Below are positions 47,501 to 59,290 of a stretch of 64,000 bases of DNA, piece by piece (position 1 is the first letter of the stretch; each line of letters begins with the position of its first letter). Position numbers and translations under genes: made by a program. This DNA comes from Watersipora subatra (taxonomy: Eukaryota; Bryozoa; Gymnolaemata; Cheilostomatida; Watersiporidae), in assembly GCF_963576615.1 (NCBI RefSeq), contig NC_088714.1:32892643-32956642 (forward strand), read 5' to 3'. Under the pieces are notes generated by a model that did no database searches, was not told where the DNA came from, and saw nothing but the letters and a program-made list of their open reading frames with translations.

Positions 47501-50500
47501 GTAGATATAGAAACATTAGATATAGAGATATGGTAGATATAGAAACATTAGATATAGAGATATGGTAGATATAGAAACATTAGATATAGAGATATGGTAG
47601 ATACAGAAACATTAGATATAGAGATATGGTAGATATAGAAACATTAGATATAGAGATATGGTAGATACAGAAACATTAGATATAAAGATATGGTAGATAC
47701 AGAAACATTAGATATAGAGATATGGTAGATACAGAAACATTAGATATAGAGATATGGTAGATACAGAAACATTAGATATAGAGATATGGTAGATACAGAA
47801 ACATTAGATATAGAGATATGGTAGATATAGAAACATTAGATATAGAGATATGGTAGATATAGAAACATTAGATATAGAGATATGGTAGATTTAAAAACAT
47901 TAGAGATATGGTAGATACAGAAACATTAGATATAGAGATATAATAGATATAGAAACATTAGATATAGAGATATGGTAGATATAGAAACTTGATAAGTGTC
48001 TAGTTTATGAGATATCCAGTGTACATCGTATGTGTAAGTGAATAAAAGTAATTTTTTTGGTTCCAGTCAAAGTAATGACAATCTGGACTCTGTGTCGATG
48101 GAACTACAGGATGCCTCTAACCACCAGTATGTCAAGGGGGCATGGGCCTATGTTGATACTGCCAAGGACTTTCAATATACCATAGCGGGTGCTCGGTTCT
48201 ACGCTTCGGGGGAGTGTGTAGAACTAAGGCAATATCTGGGTAGGCCAAAGCTTCTCTAAAATTCAGGTCATCCGCAGTGTTGATTTAAACTTTATCAAAC
48301 CTTAATTAAAAATTAAAACTATGTCGACCATTTTCTCCTCGGAAGAGGTGTGATGTCTGTCATATGCATAGCACTCTAGCTTGCCCTTGCTCCACCCTAG
48401 AAATGATTGTAATATAACTATTACAATCATTTATGTTCATTACCCATGATATTATTTTGACTTCACAAAAATAAAGATTTTATCGATTGTTCAATAGTTT
48501 TACTAATAATGTTGAATAATCATTTTAAAATAAAACATTTGTTATTCATTTCAAAGCTCTGATACTTTTTGATTTTGTACCAAAGTAATTGTGTTCATCA
48601 ACTATTTTGTTTTTACTAAAAGGTAAACTTTCAACTTTATCGGCTCAGAGAAATTTTATTAGTGTAAATTAGTAAAAAAATATTCAGAAAGTTGATTAAA
48701 ATGAAGCAAATGTCACTGTTAAAAATTTTACGTTCATGTTCAGGTCTTAGGTAAGTTGTTTAAATGTCCATTCTCAGCATTTATCGTTCAATTTGAAATA
48801 TTATCAAGTTACGCGCTCTAAAAATATAAGTTTATTTCTATTTAATTGAGTCACTTTCTGATTTATTTAACATATTGGTAAATATTTGTCTGCGTCTCAT
48901 TCACTATGCAGCTTTAGTAGTTATTTTGGTCACATTTTTGTGTGTAACTTGTGACTTTAGCGCACGTTTTTTGCTAGCAGCCTTTTGTTTTTGCGATGGA
49001 AAATATTTGTTACTATTCCAATGTTTATACCAAGTTTAGTGGCATCTACTTGTCAGTTCCTTTTTTTTTTATTATTCTCATTCTTTTACTATCTTCATGT
49101 GATCCTCATTTTTCTTCTACCACTTCTACCAACAATTCTCTTGGCTCACCGTTGTTTATTCTCTATTCGTTTTGTCGATAGGTTTACATCATTTTCACGT
49201 CGCTCCCGACAATTCTCGCACATCGCTATATTGTAAGCATTATTAATGTTTGTAATTTTTCTGTTGAATTGAAATTGTCCCTAGAATGAATCATTTAAAG
49301 CAACACTCGATGACTTATATCTTTGTTTGATTGGACGCTCTACCACAGCCACTTTTACCTTTTTAACGATCAGCACATACTTGTCTTTAGATTACACGCC
49401 TGAGCAAAAGATAGCATCAAAACCTACAAGTGCACACGGAGAATGGGCTGCTCTCTCTCACATATCACAGTTTGTACAATCCATGGCAGCTAGCCTAGAT
49501 GTCCATGTGCCCTATATGACTTATATACCGTGAGTTGCCTTACCTATGCCTTATATTGCCGTGAGTTATTTGATATATACAGTCGATGCTTCTATAACGT
49601 ATACCTCCTACGACATAGATTTCTCCTAGTGTAAAGAAGTAATGTAAAGTTTTTGCTTTGTACCCGTAAACAATTCCATATAACATAAAGTGTCAAGTCG
49701 GGGCAAATTCTCAAATTCAATTTGAATAGTGAGAATCTCCTAGTGAGCTTTAAAAATATGGCTTTTTCTCTTGCCGTACTTGAGAGAGAAAATGACACTT
49801 GTCTCTGTTTTATATACAAGTACCCTGACAGTCGGTGCACCATGAGAGATCATCAGACGTGTCGATAAAGCACAGAGAATCATTAGCCGCACTCTTATTT
49901 TGAAATATTTAAAGGCGAATATTGATGCAGGTGTTAGAGTGTCGGTCTACCGATCAGACGAACAGAAGGACATAGAGAAGGCATTGCTCTTATTATAGTA
50001 AAAATATACTTTTGTTTTGCTTTATTGTAGACATATTACAAGTTTTCGGTTTTTAACTTCAACGTCGGCTTACAATGGCTAGTTCATTTTTTTCTAGATA
50101 GCAATGTCTATTCTGTAATGGAAAATAATTAAAATATGTTTTATTATTCTTTCTATTAAAGAATAGACTTTGCTGTCTAGAAAAAATAAACTAATAGTTG
50201 TAAATTGGCGCAAAGGTGTGTGGTCTACATAACTTGTAAAATTACTGCAATCATGGCCCATAAACCAAGTGAAAGTGATAAGTAAAAGGAGAGAAGATGA
50301 CAATACAAACCATGCAATACTACAGAATGACCAATTAACTAAAAAGTTGAGTGTAGATTTTTTTTTTGAATACCCAAAGGGGTGAGTTTAAAAGGATCTT
50401 GGAACGGATTAGGCAATTTACGCATATTTTACTGTTCTTATAACGTAAAATCCTATAACATAAATTTTTCCTGAAGCAAGGATATTATTAAATAATATGC

Positions 50501-51761
50501 TATAAATCTGTAAATTTAAAAGTTATGTAATGATAATCTAACAAATGCTAAAAATATATATCCATGTACAAGGGACATAAACGAACCATATTTATATTAC
50601 ATGCAGAAACGAAAAACAAGGTTTTTAAAACAAAAGTATTTGCATCGCTTGCTTGGATAGCTGAATTCTGATTGTTGCTTCCGATGAAAAAAACTTATTC
50701 TGGTTGTCCAATACCTTCCACAATGTCTTCTGGCCTCAACTCTTTTTCTGCACTGCTGAACTAATCAATGTTGACGTTCAAACAATTTTTTGGTTGAGCA
50801 AAACCTTTACGCGTTGCATTTAGCACTAATGCAATTTATTATTAATACCATTTTGTGGACACTTTTCTACTGATCAGTTGATATTATGAGCTCCTGAAGA
50901 TCAAATAATGTCAAAGTGGTGGTCAAATGAAGGTGGCATTTAATTAGAGCGTGGCCTCTATTTTTCAACCCTTCTCTCAGAGTGGCGGTCAATTGAAGGT
51001 GGCGTTCAAATAGAGGTGGCATTCAGTTACAGGTTTTACGGCATATATATATATATATATACACATACACACACAGTGAAACTCGGCTAATTCGACCTTC
51101 ATGGGACTGAGAGAAAGTGTTCGAGTTATCAGAGCGTTCAGGTTATGAGAACACTTTCACAAGTGCATGTATTTATCTACATATACAAACTATATATAAA
51201 TGAAAAGCATTGATTGCTTGTTGCAAATTAAGGGCTTCTCATGTAATGTTTTAACAATTTATATCAGAAAGTATAAATATTTTCCTATTACTTGATATTT
51301 GGTTTTTTAGGTGATGTGACTGCCAGGACGTTTTCAGATTAAAATAGGCGGTTTTAACCTGATCGCGGTTAAAACGCTCAGAAAAAAAGACATTTTTTTA
51401 GCGTTTTAACAAAAACCAGTTTTGCTGATTTTTTTTCAAGTTTATCTGAAGGTCTCCTTGCTTACGGAGGGCTATCCCCAACCTATGTTTGGTCGTTAAC
51501 GAAAATATTTTGCCAATAGTGGTAATAATGACGCCTAAGAACTACCAAAAGTTGATGTTCATCTCTATGGCTTGGAATAAAGTGATATTCTAAAGCGATA
51601 ACAACCGTCTCGGTAGCCGTTGGACAAAAAACTGTTCGAGTTAACGGAGTTAAGGTCGAGTTATCTAAAGCAATTTATCATTGCATGGAAACGGACCAAA
51701 CAAATTCATTCGAGTTTACCATGTGTACGAGCTATCCGAGGGCGAGTTATCGGAGTTTCAC

Positions 51762-51809
<48 letters not shown>

Positions 51810-54800
51810 CATAAGTTTAATTTGTATTCGCCTGAAAATTTTATCAAGTTTGGCTGACACAGTCTCATATAACTGTATAAGTCAGCCAGGAGTTAAATGT
51901 GAGTGGCAGTTGAAGAATTAGATCTTCTGATGACGTGGTAGAATCTTTGTTTGGGAGTTGTTCAACCATGTTACATGTTACGATGAAGCACATACAACAG
52001 CTATTTTTCATCGCAGCTGACTGATTTACATAGGCCAAAGTTTTAAGGGTATCACAGGGGTGGGGTGGCTATTGTACGGCCCTTAATCAGAATGTTTAAA
52101 ACGTGGAAATATGTGAGCAGCAGTAATTAGTTTATGGTTGATTAATTGTGGAGGTTTAGGTAAAGAAGTGTAACATCTACAGCAAAAAGTAACTCGGTTT
52201 CTCTTCAGCCTGTCACTGCTTCATCCATTGCTATATTGTTGATAATTGACATAATTCCACTATTACTCCGTTATAAAAATGTATGTCAAGTTACGTGCAG
52301 AGAGAACAAAACTAGTGAATAAGATATGATTTCAACATTTTTCATGAGCCTTAAATGTACACTGATATCCAACCATCACTGGTGGATACAACAAGAGAAA
52401 TTAGCAGCGGTTTCAATTTATAAAAATACTAGTCATTTGGAGTTGTCTCACTTTGAATTGAATACCACTGTTTCTCGTGAAGGCAACACGCCCCATCACT
52501 TTGTTGCAAAAGATCCTATTATCTTTGGGTTGTTTATCATTTGTTTCATTATCAAGTGTTAGGCATCTTCCCAGCATGGCATATCTTCCAACCTGACTTT
52601 CTCGAAGTGACTAAGTTTTTTTTATTGTAGCTTGCTCAACCTTGGTAGTGCCACCTCAGAGGATCTGACCAACTTTCTTGCTCAAATCAATATGAACCTT
52701 GCAGTGTTGAGCGCAAGTCAAGGAATCGACATGCATGACTATTTCCCTCGACGAACCATATCAAACCTCTACCATCTTTTGAATCGGGATTACCTAAGCA
52801 GGTTCGTCATTTATCTGACCACAGAAAAATGAATCTGCTTCAGGTTCATTTATAATTGTTGCGTATTTGTAGGTCTTTTGTATACAATTGCTCGAAATAG
52901 TTGGTTAATTGTGTCTGACGTTGGACAAAACTAAAATTGATTTTTTTCTGATAAATCCATAGATATAATAAATAGGGTTTATTACATCTATGGATAAATC
53001 TCATTTCATATTTTTATTTGCTCTGTTCTTGTGCTTGTAAGATAGTATTTGCGAGGTCATGGGTTTTCTTTACTTGATAACAATAACTACTTTTTTCTCA
53101 TCATTTGGTGTGAGACATCATCTAATTTGTATATTTTCTAACCTCTGACATATATATGTGTATATATACAAGTGTATGTATATGTCTGACATATATATAT
53201 GTCAGAGGTAATAGAAAAGTGTTTGCGCAGAAAACTTATTATTTAACACTAGCTGTGCTACCCGGCGTTGCCCGGGTAATAAAAGATTCTTTGGACAGAA
53301 AATTGATTAGTATTTAACATATAACATCGTTTGCCATTCTAACTTTCAAACTACATATCATGAGAAAAGTGTTTTGTGTAATTGAAATAAATTAAGAGAG
53401 AAAATAAAAACCACTGTAAAGGTTTTCAAACTTTTTCAAACAACTGTAACTTCCAAACTTCATATTATGAGGAAAAAGTTTTCAAACCACTGTAAATTTA
53501 AAAGTTGATAACTTTCAGCGACGTATAGCTTTTAATAACGTACAGTGGAACCTCGGTTCTCGAACATAATCCGTTCCAAAATGTTGTTATGTGTTACTCG
53601 TTAGGTTATGTGTTAGGTTGTTCTAGCGTTGCTGACCGAATTTTTCGAGATACGAAACAATTTTTCCCTTTAAAATGAAATTGTGTAGATTTTAATTTGT
53701 TCCAAGATGATAAAAACTTGGGTAAATTCGGAGATATACTTTGGTAAAGTAGTTTTTCAACATTTTACACCATAAGCTGTACTGTATATTGCGTACTATA
53801 AATTAGAAACGGGTATATATAGATCGTGTTTAATTTTAATAAAATGTTTTATATTTATGATGATGGAAATAAAAAGCAAAAGTAAACATTTTGTACGTTT
53901 GGCTTTTAAAACATCCAAAGCATTAAAGGTTAAAATACAATACTAAAAATTGCAAAAATAGATCATGAAACTGCAAAAAATGCAACAGATAGTTACATTA
54001 AAAGTTGTAGGAAAAACATATAAACAGCAATGGCCTATTTACTTTACATCTTTAAAGGTTGACTTGCAACAAAATTCACATTACAGCTGTTTGGTATCAA
54101 AAGATTCACCATGTCTTACTCTGTTGTGTTGTAGGTGCCAAATATGTGGAAATGTGATTACAAGCTCTTAAAAGCTCAAAAACGAAAAGCCGCCGTAGAT
54201 TGGAATCTCTTTATTTCTCTGACGTAGCCACGAAATTTGGTTGTTGTCTTGTCATGTGATGTTCTCACATGAATTGAAAGGCCAATAAAAAGTTCAATAT
54301 AAATTTTATCGTAGCACTAGTTTATGACAAACACTTCGGGTTTTACCGAAGACCCCTTATCAAATATAGATGCTCGCTACTTTACAGTTTTGTTTTGGTT
54401 TGGTCTAATTGGCAAGCGTAATCTAATCATGTGACCCAATACATCACAAATAATTTCTGCAGCAGTTTGCGATTATCACAGGTGACCAACAGGCTTGTCA
54501 TGATTGGTCACCTGTGATAATTTATCTTGTCATGAGGACAATGATATGTACTTCTTCAAGCTAAGGCTAAAAAATTAAACAAATTTTTACGGTAAGTTTT
54601 AAGATATCACTGCTAAAAGTGACAGCATCGCGATGATGATAAAACAGACGTGTAAGAACAGTAGACATACGTGTAGTTTTATTGAATGTGTGAAGTATAT
54701 TTGTGAAAATATTTCGATGAATAAGGTTGCATGAAAGTGTAAACAGAAACCATCTCTCACAACTACATCACATTTGAGCCGTTCTGGAATGGGAATCCAA

Positions 54801-57800
54801 ACTACGGCGGTCTCGTGTGGCTGCGATTAACTGTTCGTTTTTTAGCTTTTAAGAGCTTGAATTTTGAATTTGAAAGAGAACATTTGAAAATTACAAATTA
54901 AAAAAGTAGGTAATGAACTTTAAAATAGCTTTTAAAAAATTCTAAAAGAAAGAAAATGTAAAAGGTATTAATAATAAAATAGTTAATAATAAAAAGTATA
55001 TATTACATTGTAAACTGCGATCACGATAAAGAGAAAAAACAACAAAGATAAGGAAAAAGAACAGCTAGTCTGGTTTACACTATATCGCCGTATGTCAGCG
55101 GGGTCCGTTCAGCGTTTATTGTTTACCATCTGCAGAGAGGACCGATAGCAGCGAAGCTAGCGATGATAGCAACGCGGGAAAATTTGCAGCTTTCAAGATT
55201 TCTCGACATTTCATCGAGCTCGACGGCATGTCAGCCTGTACAATGTGAACGATTTCAGCGATAGTAATTGGCGGTCGCAGATAGCCTGATTTATTTATTT
55301 CCATTTACGATAGTTGCTGCAGGAATAGTATTTGATTGAAGCGCGCGAAAACAAAGGTTTTTTCACGAAAATTAAATAGAAAAATGAGAACACTACGTCA
55401 CGGAGTATTTGCTGATGCAAATACAGATGGGTTTATGATAGTGTAAATACTGTTATCATCGAAGATTGTGGCATCAACCCCGAGATATTCCGATATAGTG
55501 TGAACCAGCCTTTAGCTTAGCGGTTGCCCATGCTCCTTTGTTGATTTGCGAATTAAATGTCATGAGTTCAAATCCTCTGTAAAACAGATTTTTGTTCCTA
55601 AAACCTAATCTCTATAACCAGACAGACACTGACACTTATATATACAGTATAAATAAAAAATAAATAGATGATAATAGATAATCATTACAAACACTAGTTT
55701 TGTAAAGAAATTGGAAGGAAATAATACTCAATACCCTAAGTGTAAATTATACTATAATGCATAAAGAGTACTTAGCTAGTAGTTAATCACTATAAATTTG
55801 TTTTAAGCAGATATACATCTGCTCTCATCTGACGTTATCACCTGATGAGAGCAAATACTGTAAAACCCCTATTTGAATGCCACCCTTATTTGAATGCCAC
55901 AAGGCTACCACTAATATAACGCTGCTATAGAAAAAGGGTTAAAAAATAAATGCTGCCCTTTAAACGAAGGCCACCTCTATTTGCTTACCACTTAGACATT
56001 TTTTGATCTTTACGAACCCATTATAGCAGATGATCAGTAGAAACGTATCCACAAAATGGTACTAATGACTCAGTTACATCAATAAAAATTAATTCTTTCG
56101 TGGTTGCTGTAATGTTCGGTGCTTGTACATGTAGAGAGGATGTATATCTAGGGGGTTTGGTAACATGTGGAATGTTAATAAAGTTATGTTAATATGAAAT
56201 TAGACGTTCGTGTGGATCATTGCAGCCAATTATGCTCCTTCCTGCTTGTGCTTTTCTAGTTATATTAAAGGTATAGTAATTTTATTCATATACCATAAGA
56301 TTTAGGGTATGAACTGAGAAAGGTTGAAAGCTACAGCGCCACCCTTAATTGAACTCTCCCTCTATTTGTCTGCCACTTCGGCATTATTTGATGTTTACGA
56401 ACCTGTAATAGAAAGTGATCAGTAGAAAAGTGTCCACAAAATGGTACTAATAATGACTCAGTTACATCAATAACAATTAATTCTTTCATTTTTGCTGTAG
56501 TGGTTGCCATGATTTTAGTGAGAGTGTACCTGAGAAGATCGATCATCACAATCGTCAGAAATACACTCTGTTTTGAAATCACCAAGTTCTAAATCATATC
56601 CGTGTTGTTTTCAGATTCGTCCATGTGATTTACAATCTTTCCTTAAGACTTCAAAAGCGTTTTAATGAATGATGAGAATACTCTTCAGGAACATCGTCCG
56701 CCATAATAGCAGCCATTGTTATGGTGTATTCTAACTTTAAAACATTCAAAACGTTTTTGAAAATGAAAAACGTTATGTTCGTTTTCAGCTCAAAGTTTTA
56801 CAGTTTTCTTTCAAACTTTGAAAGTGACATTAGCGAAACAATTAATAACTGTATCTTGCTAATATTTTATAACTGAAGTAGCTCCTTGTTTAACTCAGTC
56901 TGATACTTCGACTTGTAGGAAAAATGGTTGAGCAAAAAGTCTGAGGCTGACGGCATTAATGTAGATCCTTCTGAAGGAGAGTGTAAAATATAGGCGAGTG
57001 TTAAAAGGGTTAAATTTATCTTTCAAAAATTCTGATGAGCTAGTCGAAAAATACAGTGCCATCCTTTATTTGAAGGCCACCTCTAATTAGATGCCACTAT
57101 ACGAGAAGGGCCGAAACATAGAACGCCAAGTAGAGCATAGAGCGTTCAAATAGACGTTTTACAGTAAGTATTGAGGATCAACGTTTGACTATTTGACCAC
57201 ATCTTGGAGTGGTCAGTGGAACAAGATCCATGATAAAAAATGCTAGGCAACTTTTCCAAGTTTTTTCAAGCTACAATTCAGTGCGGTCATCATCATTATC
57301 AACACGCACAAAATAGTAATGAGCCAAAATATATGTACGAGTATTTCCTTATGCGTCCTTATAAGTTCGGTGCTTCTAACCCTTTCACTGCTGAAGAGGC
57401 ATTTATGCGTAATCTATGGTCGGCTGCCGAAGGCACATTTTTGCGACATTTTCAGCAATTGCGTAGTAACTTAATTTGATTATTCGTTGACAAAATAACC
57501 AACGATCTTTAGGTATTTTATGGTATTGACAGTGTTGTCCGAAGATTTCTCTATAAAATTAGCCTAAAATCATGAAGCAATTTTAAATTTTTGTTTAGTA
57601 ATTTCCAACTTGAAAGCAAACATTTTTTCTTTCCGACGTTCGAACCATTTAGTGTTATTATGGCTTTTGTAAGTACCTCTCAAGTTAGAAAACAGAGGAT
57701 TACTTATGTTGATGACATTATAGCCAATTCAGATTCAGATTTTTGGGATTACACAGATAATTAAATTAGCAGCACTAACTCTGATGGTGGTGAAAGTAAT

Positions 57801-58423
57801 AGTTTTGTAAGAGTAAGGAACATTGTGGAGGATCGTTTTAACTTCGTAGTGATCGTGGCTTCACATAGGTAGCTTTAGCAATGCACAAAGTATAGATACA
57901 TTGAATTTTTGGCATAGCACTATTTGTTAACATGTTGGCAAAATATAATACGTAACAAAAGTGTTCTAGGTAGAGGTTGAAGTTGAAAAGAATTGTATAC
58001 ATATCATGAAGCAAAATCGGCAATTTTCGGTAAAATGGCTGGCGGTAAGCCGATAGCTAAGTTTGTACATGGGTGACAGTGGAAGGGTTAACTAACCCTG
58101 TAACATTATCTCTCATTCCTTCCATACAATGTGCTCTTCTACCTTATAGTATACGTTGTAGTGCTTGTCTGTTTTATTGCAGGTCTCAGCAACACCAACT
58201 GGTACTCACCAGCCAAATTCAAACCGTCCATGATGATATTACGAGGCCACTTCTGTATGAGCCGTTGCCAGGAGAACAGCCAGAAGATAGCAACTATGTT
58301 ATTGTCACGGAATCACCAATCATTCGCTCCTCAGAGATGATTTCTACGAGCTACGCCGCCTCTGCGAGCAGCATTATGACCTCGGCTGTCAGTGCTGTAT
58401 CTAGTTTGTGGCCTTGGAAATGA
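44543..58423 (+). CDS. ATG14: ATG14 / Barkor, autophagy PI3-kinase complex I subunit
   Basis: Eight exons join in phase: 44543-44871, 45218-45323, 45505-45586, 46374-46608, 48067-48239, 49391-49529, 52631-52801 and 58183-58423 (TGA), giving 491 aa, almost the length of human ATG14 (492). Residues 33-51 hold VEKCPICRIGERKLNCAQC, the N-terminal CxxC...CxxC finger (C36, C39, C48, C51). A Lys/Glu/Arg-rich coiled-coil region covers about 115-240, ending with EFMFPVEPV as in the family. A W-AYVDTA segment and a C-terminal domain follow. The last residues SIMTSAVSAVSSLWPWK match the end of the BATS domain, the amphipathic membrane-curvature sensor. ATG14 brings VPS34-VPS15-Beclin 1 to ER sites of autophagosome formation. 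The start lies 13 bp after tandem CACGTG boxes. The last intron (5.4 kb) is full of transposon remnants. Confidence 0.95.
47315..47990. repeat. 32-bp AT-rich minisatellite, about 21 copies
   Basis: The unit is gatatagaaacattagatat followed by agagatatggta. Variants include gatacagaaac and aataga. It lies in the ATG14 intron between exons 46374-46608 and 48067-48239. Confidence 0.95.
48401..48432. repeat. Inverted repeat, 14-bp arms, 4-base loop
   Basis: aaatgattgtaata, taac, tattacaatcattt: a perfect small hairpin in an ATG14 intron. Confidence 0.9.
49580..50475. mobile_element. Non-autonomous TIR element, CAGTMGAYGCT family, copy 2
   Basis: It starts cagtcgatgcttctataacg directly after TA and shares several blocks with the copy at 37.3-38.2 kb, including ttggaacggattaggcaatt and ataacgtaaaatcctataac near its end. 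TA-flanked CAGT ends suggest a Tc1/mariner-type element. No transposase is present. Confidence 0.6.
50815..51041 (-). mobile_element. Truncated inverted copy of the CTGTAAAAC element
   Basis: It contains accattttgtggacactttt and aaatagaggtggcattcagt and ends aggttttacgg. Reversed, these match the left part of the element at 55.86 kb. Confidence 0.7.
51074..51763. mobile_element. Mariner-like MITE in a TA/CA microsatellite
   Basis: The left end is cagtgaaactcggctaattc. The right end in reverse complement is cagtgaaactccgataactc. The right end is followed by TA; the left flank is CA in a simple repeat. It is about 690 bp with no transposase. Further inverted blocks (gttcgagttatcagag / gagttaacggagtt) show that the terminal repeats are long. 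Confidence 0.75.
51765..51812. repeat. (TA)n microsatellite
   Basis: A TA run with one TG interruption, directly beside the MITE right end. Confidence 0.9.
53133..53220. repeat. Inverted repeat around TA-rich loop
   Basis: ttctaacctctgacatatat on the left is mirrored by atatatgtcagaggtaatag on the right with one or two changes. The arms are about 25 bp. Confidence 0.75.
53249..53535 (+). repeat. CCCGGCGTTGCCCG-family copy
   Basis: It starts ctagctgtgctacccggcgt and continues acagaaaattgattagtatt and ttgccattctaactttcaaa. It has the same order and orientation as the 19-23 kb cluster, and lies in the last ATG14 intron. Confidence 0.8.
53551..53660. mobile_element. Mariner-like terminal fragment
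   Basis: A TA is followed by cagtggaacctcggttctcg and then aacataatccgttccaaaat, a typical mariner-type terminal sequence. I could not find the matching opposite end nearby, so only one end is claimed. Confidence 0.45.
54161..54859. mobile_element. TIR element with CAAGCTCTTAAAAGCT ends
   Basis: The two ends share a perfect 16-bp terminal inverted repeat, caagctcttaaaagct, followed on both sides by aaaaacgaa and, further in, gccgccgtagattggaatct on the left (close match on the right). It is about 700 bp without a coding frame, and a perfect 18-bp-arm hairpin lies at 54472-54521. I see no clear target duplication, so the superfamily is open. Confidence 0.7.
54472..54521. repeat. Hairpin with perfect 18-bp arms
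   Basis: Arm attatcacaggtgaccaa at 54472-54489, a 14-base loop, and the exact reverse complement at 54504-54521. It sits near the middle of the 54.16-54.86 kb element. Confidence 0.95.
55068..55510. mobile_element. TIR element, GGCTGGWTCACACTATATC family, copy 2
   Basis: The left end is tctggtttacactatatcgc. The right end in reverse complement is ggctggttcacactatatcg. It is about 443 bp, almost the same size as copy 1, and intronic in ATG14. Confidence 0.75.
55512..55665 (+). mobile_element. tRNA-derived SINE
   Basis: An A-box-like tagcttagcggttgcccatg and a B box gagttcaaatcc about 45 bases later resemble a tRNA promoter. The segment aligns with the minus-strand copy at 25.3-25.5 kb. It directly follows the TIR element. 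Confidence 0.55.
55858..57164. mobile_element. 1.3-kb TIR element with CTGTAAAAC ends and TA target site
   Basis: The left end is ctgtaaaacccctatttgaa. The right end in reverse complement is ctgtaaaacgtctatttgaa. Both ends are flanked by TA. The interior repeats gaatgccacc/gaaggccacc motifs and contains a partial internal duplication (55985-56100 resembles 56385-56500). The minus-strand frame 56331-56585 lies inside and shows no transposase signature. Confidence 0.75.
57380..58087. mobile_element. piggyBac-like remnant
   Basis: The left end is ccctttcactgctgaag, flanked by CTAA. The right end in reverse complement is cccttccactgtcacccatg, flanked by TTAA. CCCTTT-type ends with TTAA sites are typical of piggyBac. 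Inside, a short plus-strand frame from the ATG at 57660 gives an acidic stretch (DDIIANSDSDFWDY) and a stop. This looks like the start of a piggyBac-type transposase gene, but the rest of the gene is absent. Confidence 0.6.
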
Positions 58424-59290
58424 ACGACTGATGCCAATATTCGCGTTACGATCACACGGTCGCTTGAAAAGGTCAAGCAAAAGGGTCAATCTCTATTTCA
58501 AGTGTGCTCATGGTATGCTCGCTTCTTGACAAAAATTTTTCTGGTTGAAGATCCAAGAACCAGTTTTTGAGCTCTACCTGTTACTTGTCTGTCCTGTAAG
58601 GTATGCGAGAAGCAGGAAGTCATATTTATTTCAAGGCAAGCATTGACCATCTCTTAAGATGTAAGAATAATAATTACTAGAATCTTCAACTAATGGATAA
58701 TGTGATAAGCTCGTGTAACCTCCTCTCATTTCATGTTCTTTACAGCGTTTTTAGTTGATTTTCAGTTAGAATGTGTTCAAATTTCCTAGTATTAAATTAT
58801 ATCATCCTTTAAAACACACTTGTATGTCATTCACGAAATTCATTGTATCAATTCTATGTTATATTATAGATATTTAATAATAGTGCATAGTTATAATATT
58901 GTATTAGAATACTCTGTTCGGGAGGCTGTTGCTCTCTCAAGTGACATTATATATATGTATGTTTTTGCATTTAACTAATTCAAAAGTATCAATCATATCA
59001 ACAGGGGGCAGATTGGTTCGGCGGCGCTAGTTGCTCGGTATATAATACCGAATTTTTTTTGAACTTCTGCAATCTTTTTTTTTCGGTCTCACATATTGCT
59101 ACGATTTTGTGTATCCCAAGGATTACCAGAATCATTGTGCTAAATATACTCAGGTATCTTTCATATTTTTAGTATTATATAAATCCTTTCCATTGTTATA
59201 CAAATATTATCTCTTGCCCATGTATGCAGGTATTCGTTATATTACAATATTGTTATAAATAAAATATTGGGAATGTTCACTGTTGTATTT
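58424..59290 (+). other. ATG14 3' UTR with poly(A) signal
   Basis: The stretch after the ATG14 stop has no coding signal. AATAAA occurs at 59258-59263 (and again near 59339), giving a 3' UTR of roughly 0.85 kb. Confidence 0.5.

Noticed and set aside
56331-56585. 84-codon minus frame as a transposase
   Set aside because: It lies within the CTGTAAAAC element but shows no catalytic motif and overlaps a duplicated noncoding block.
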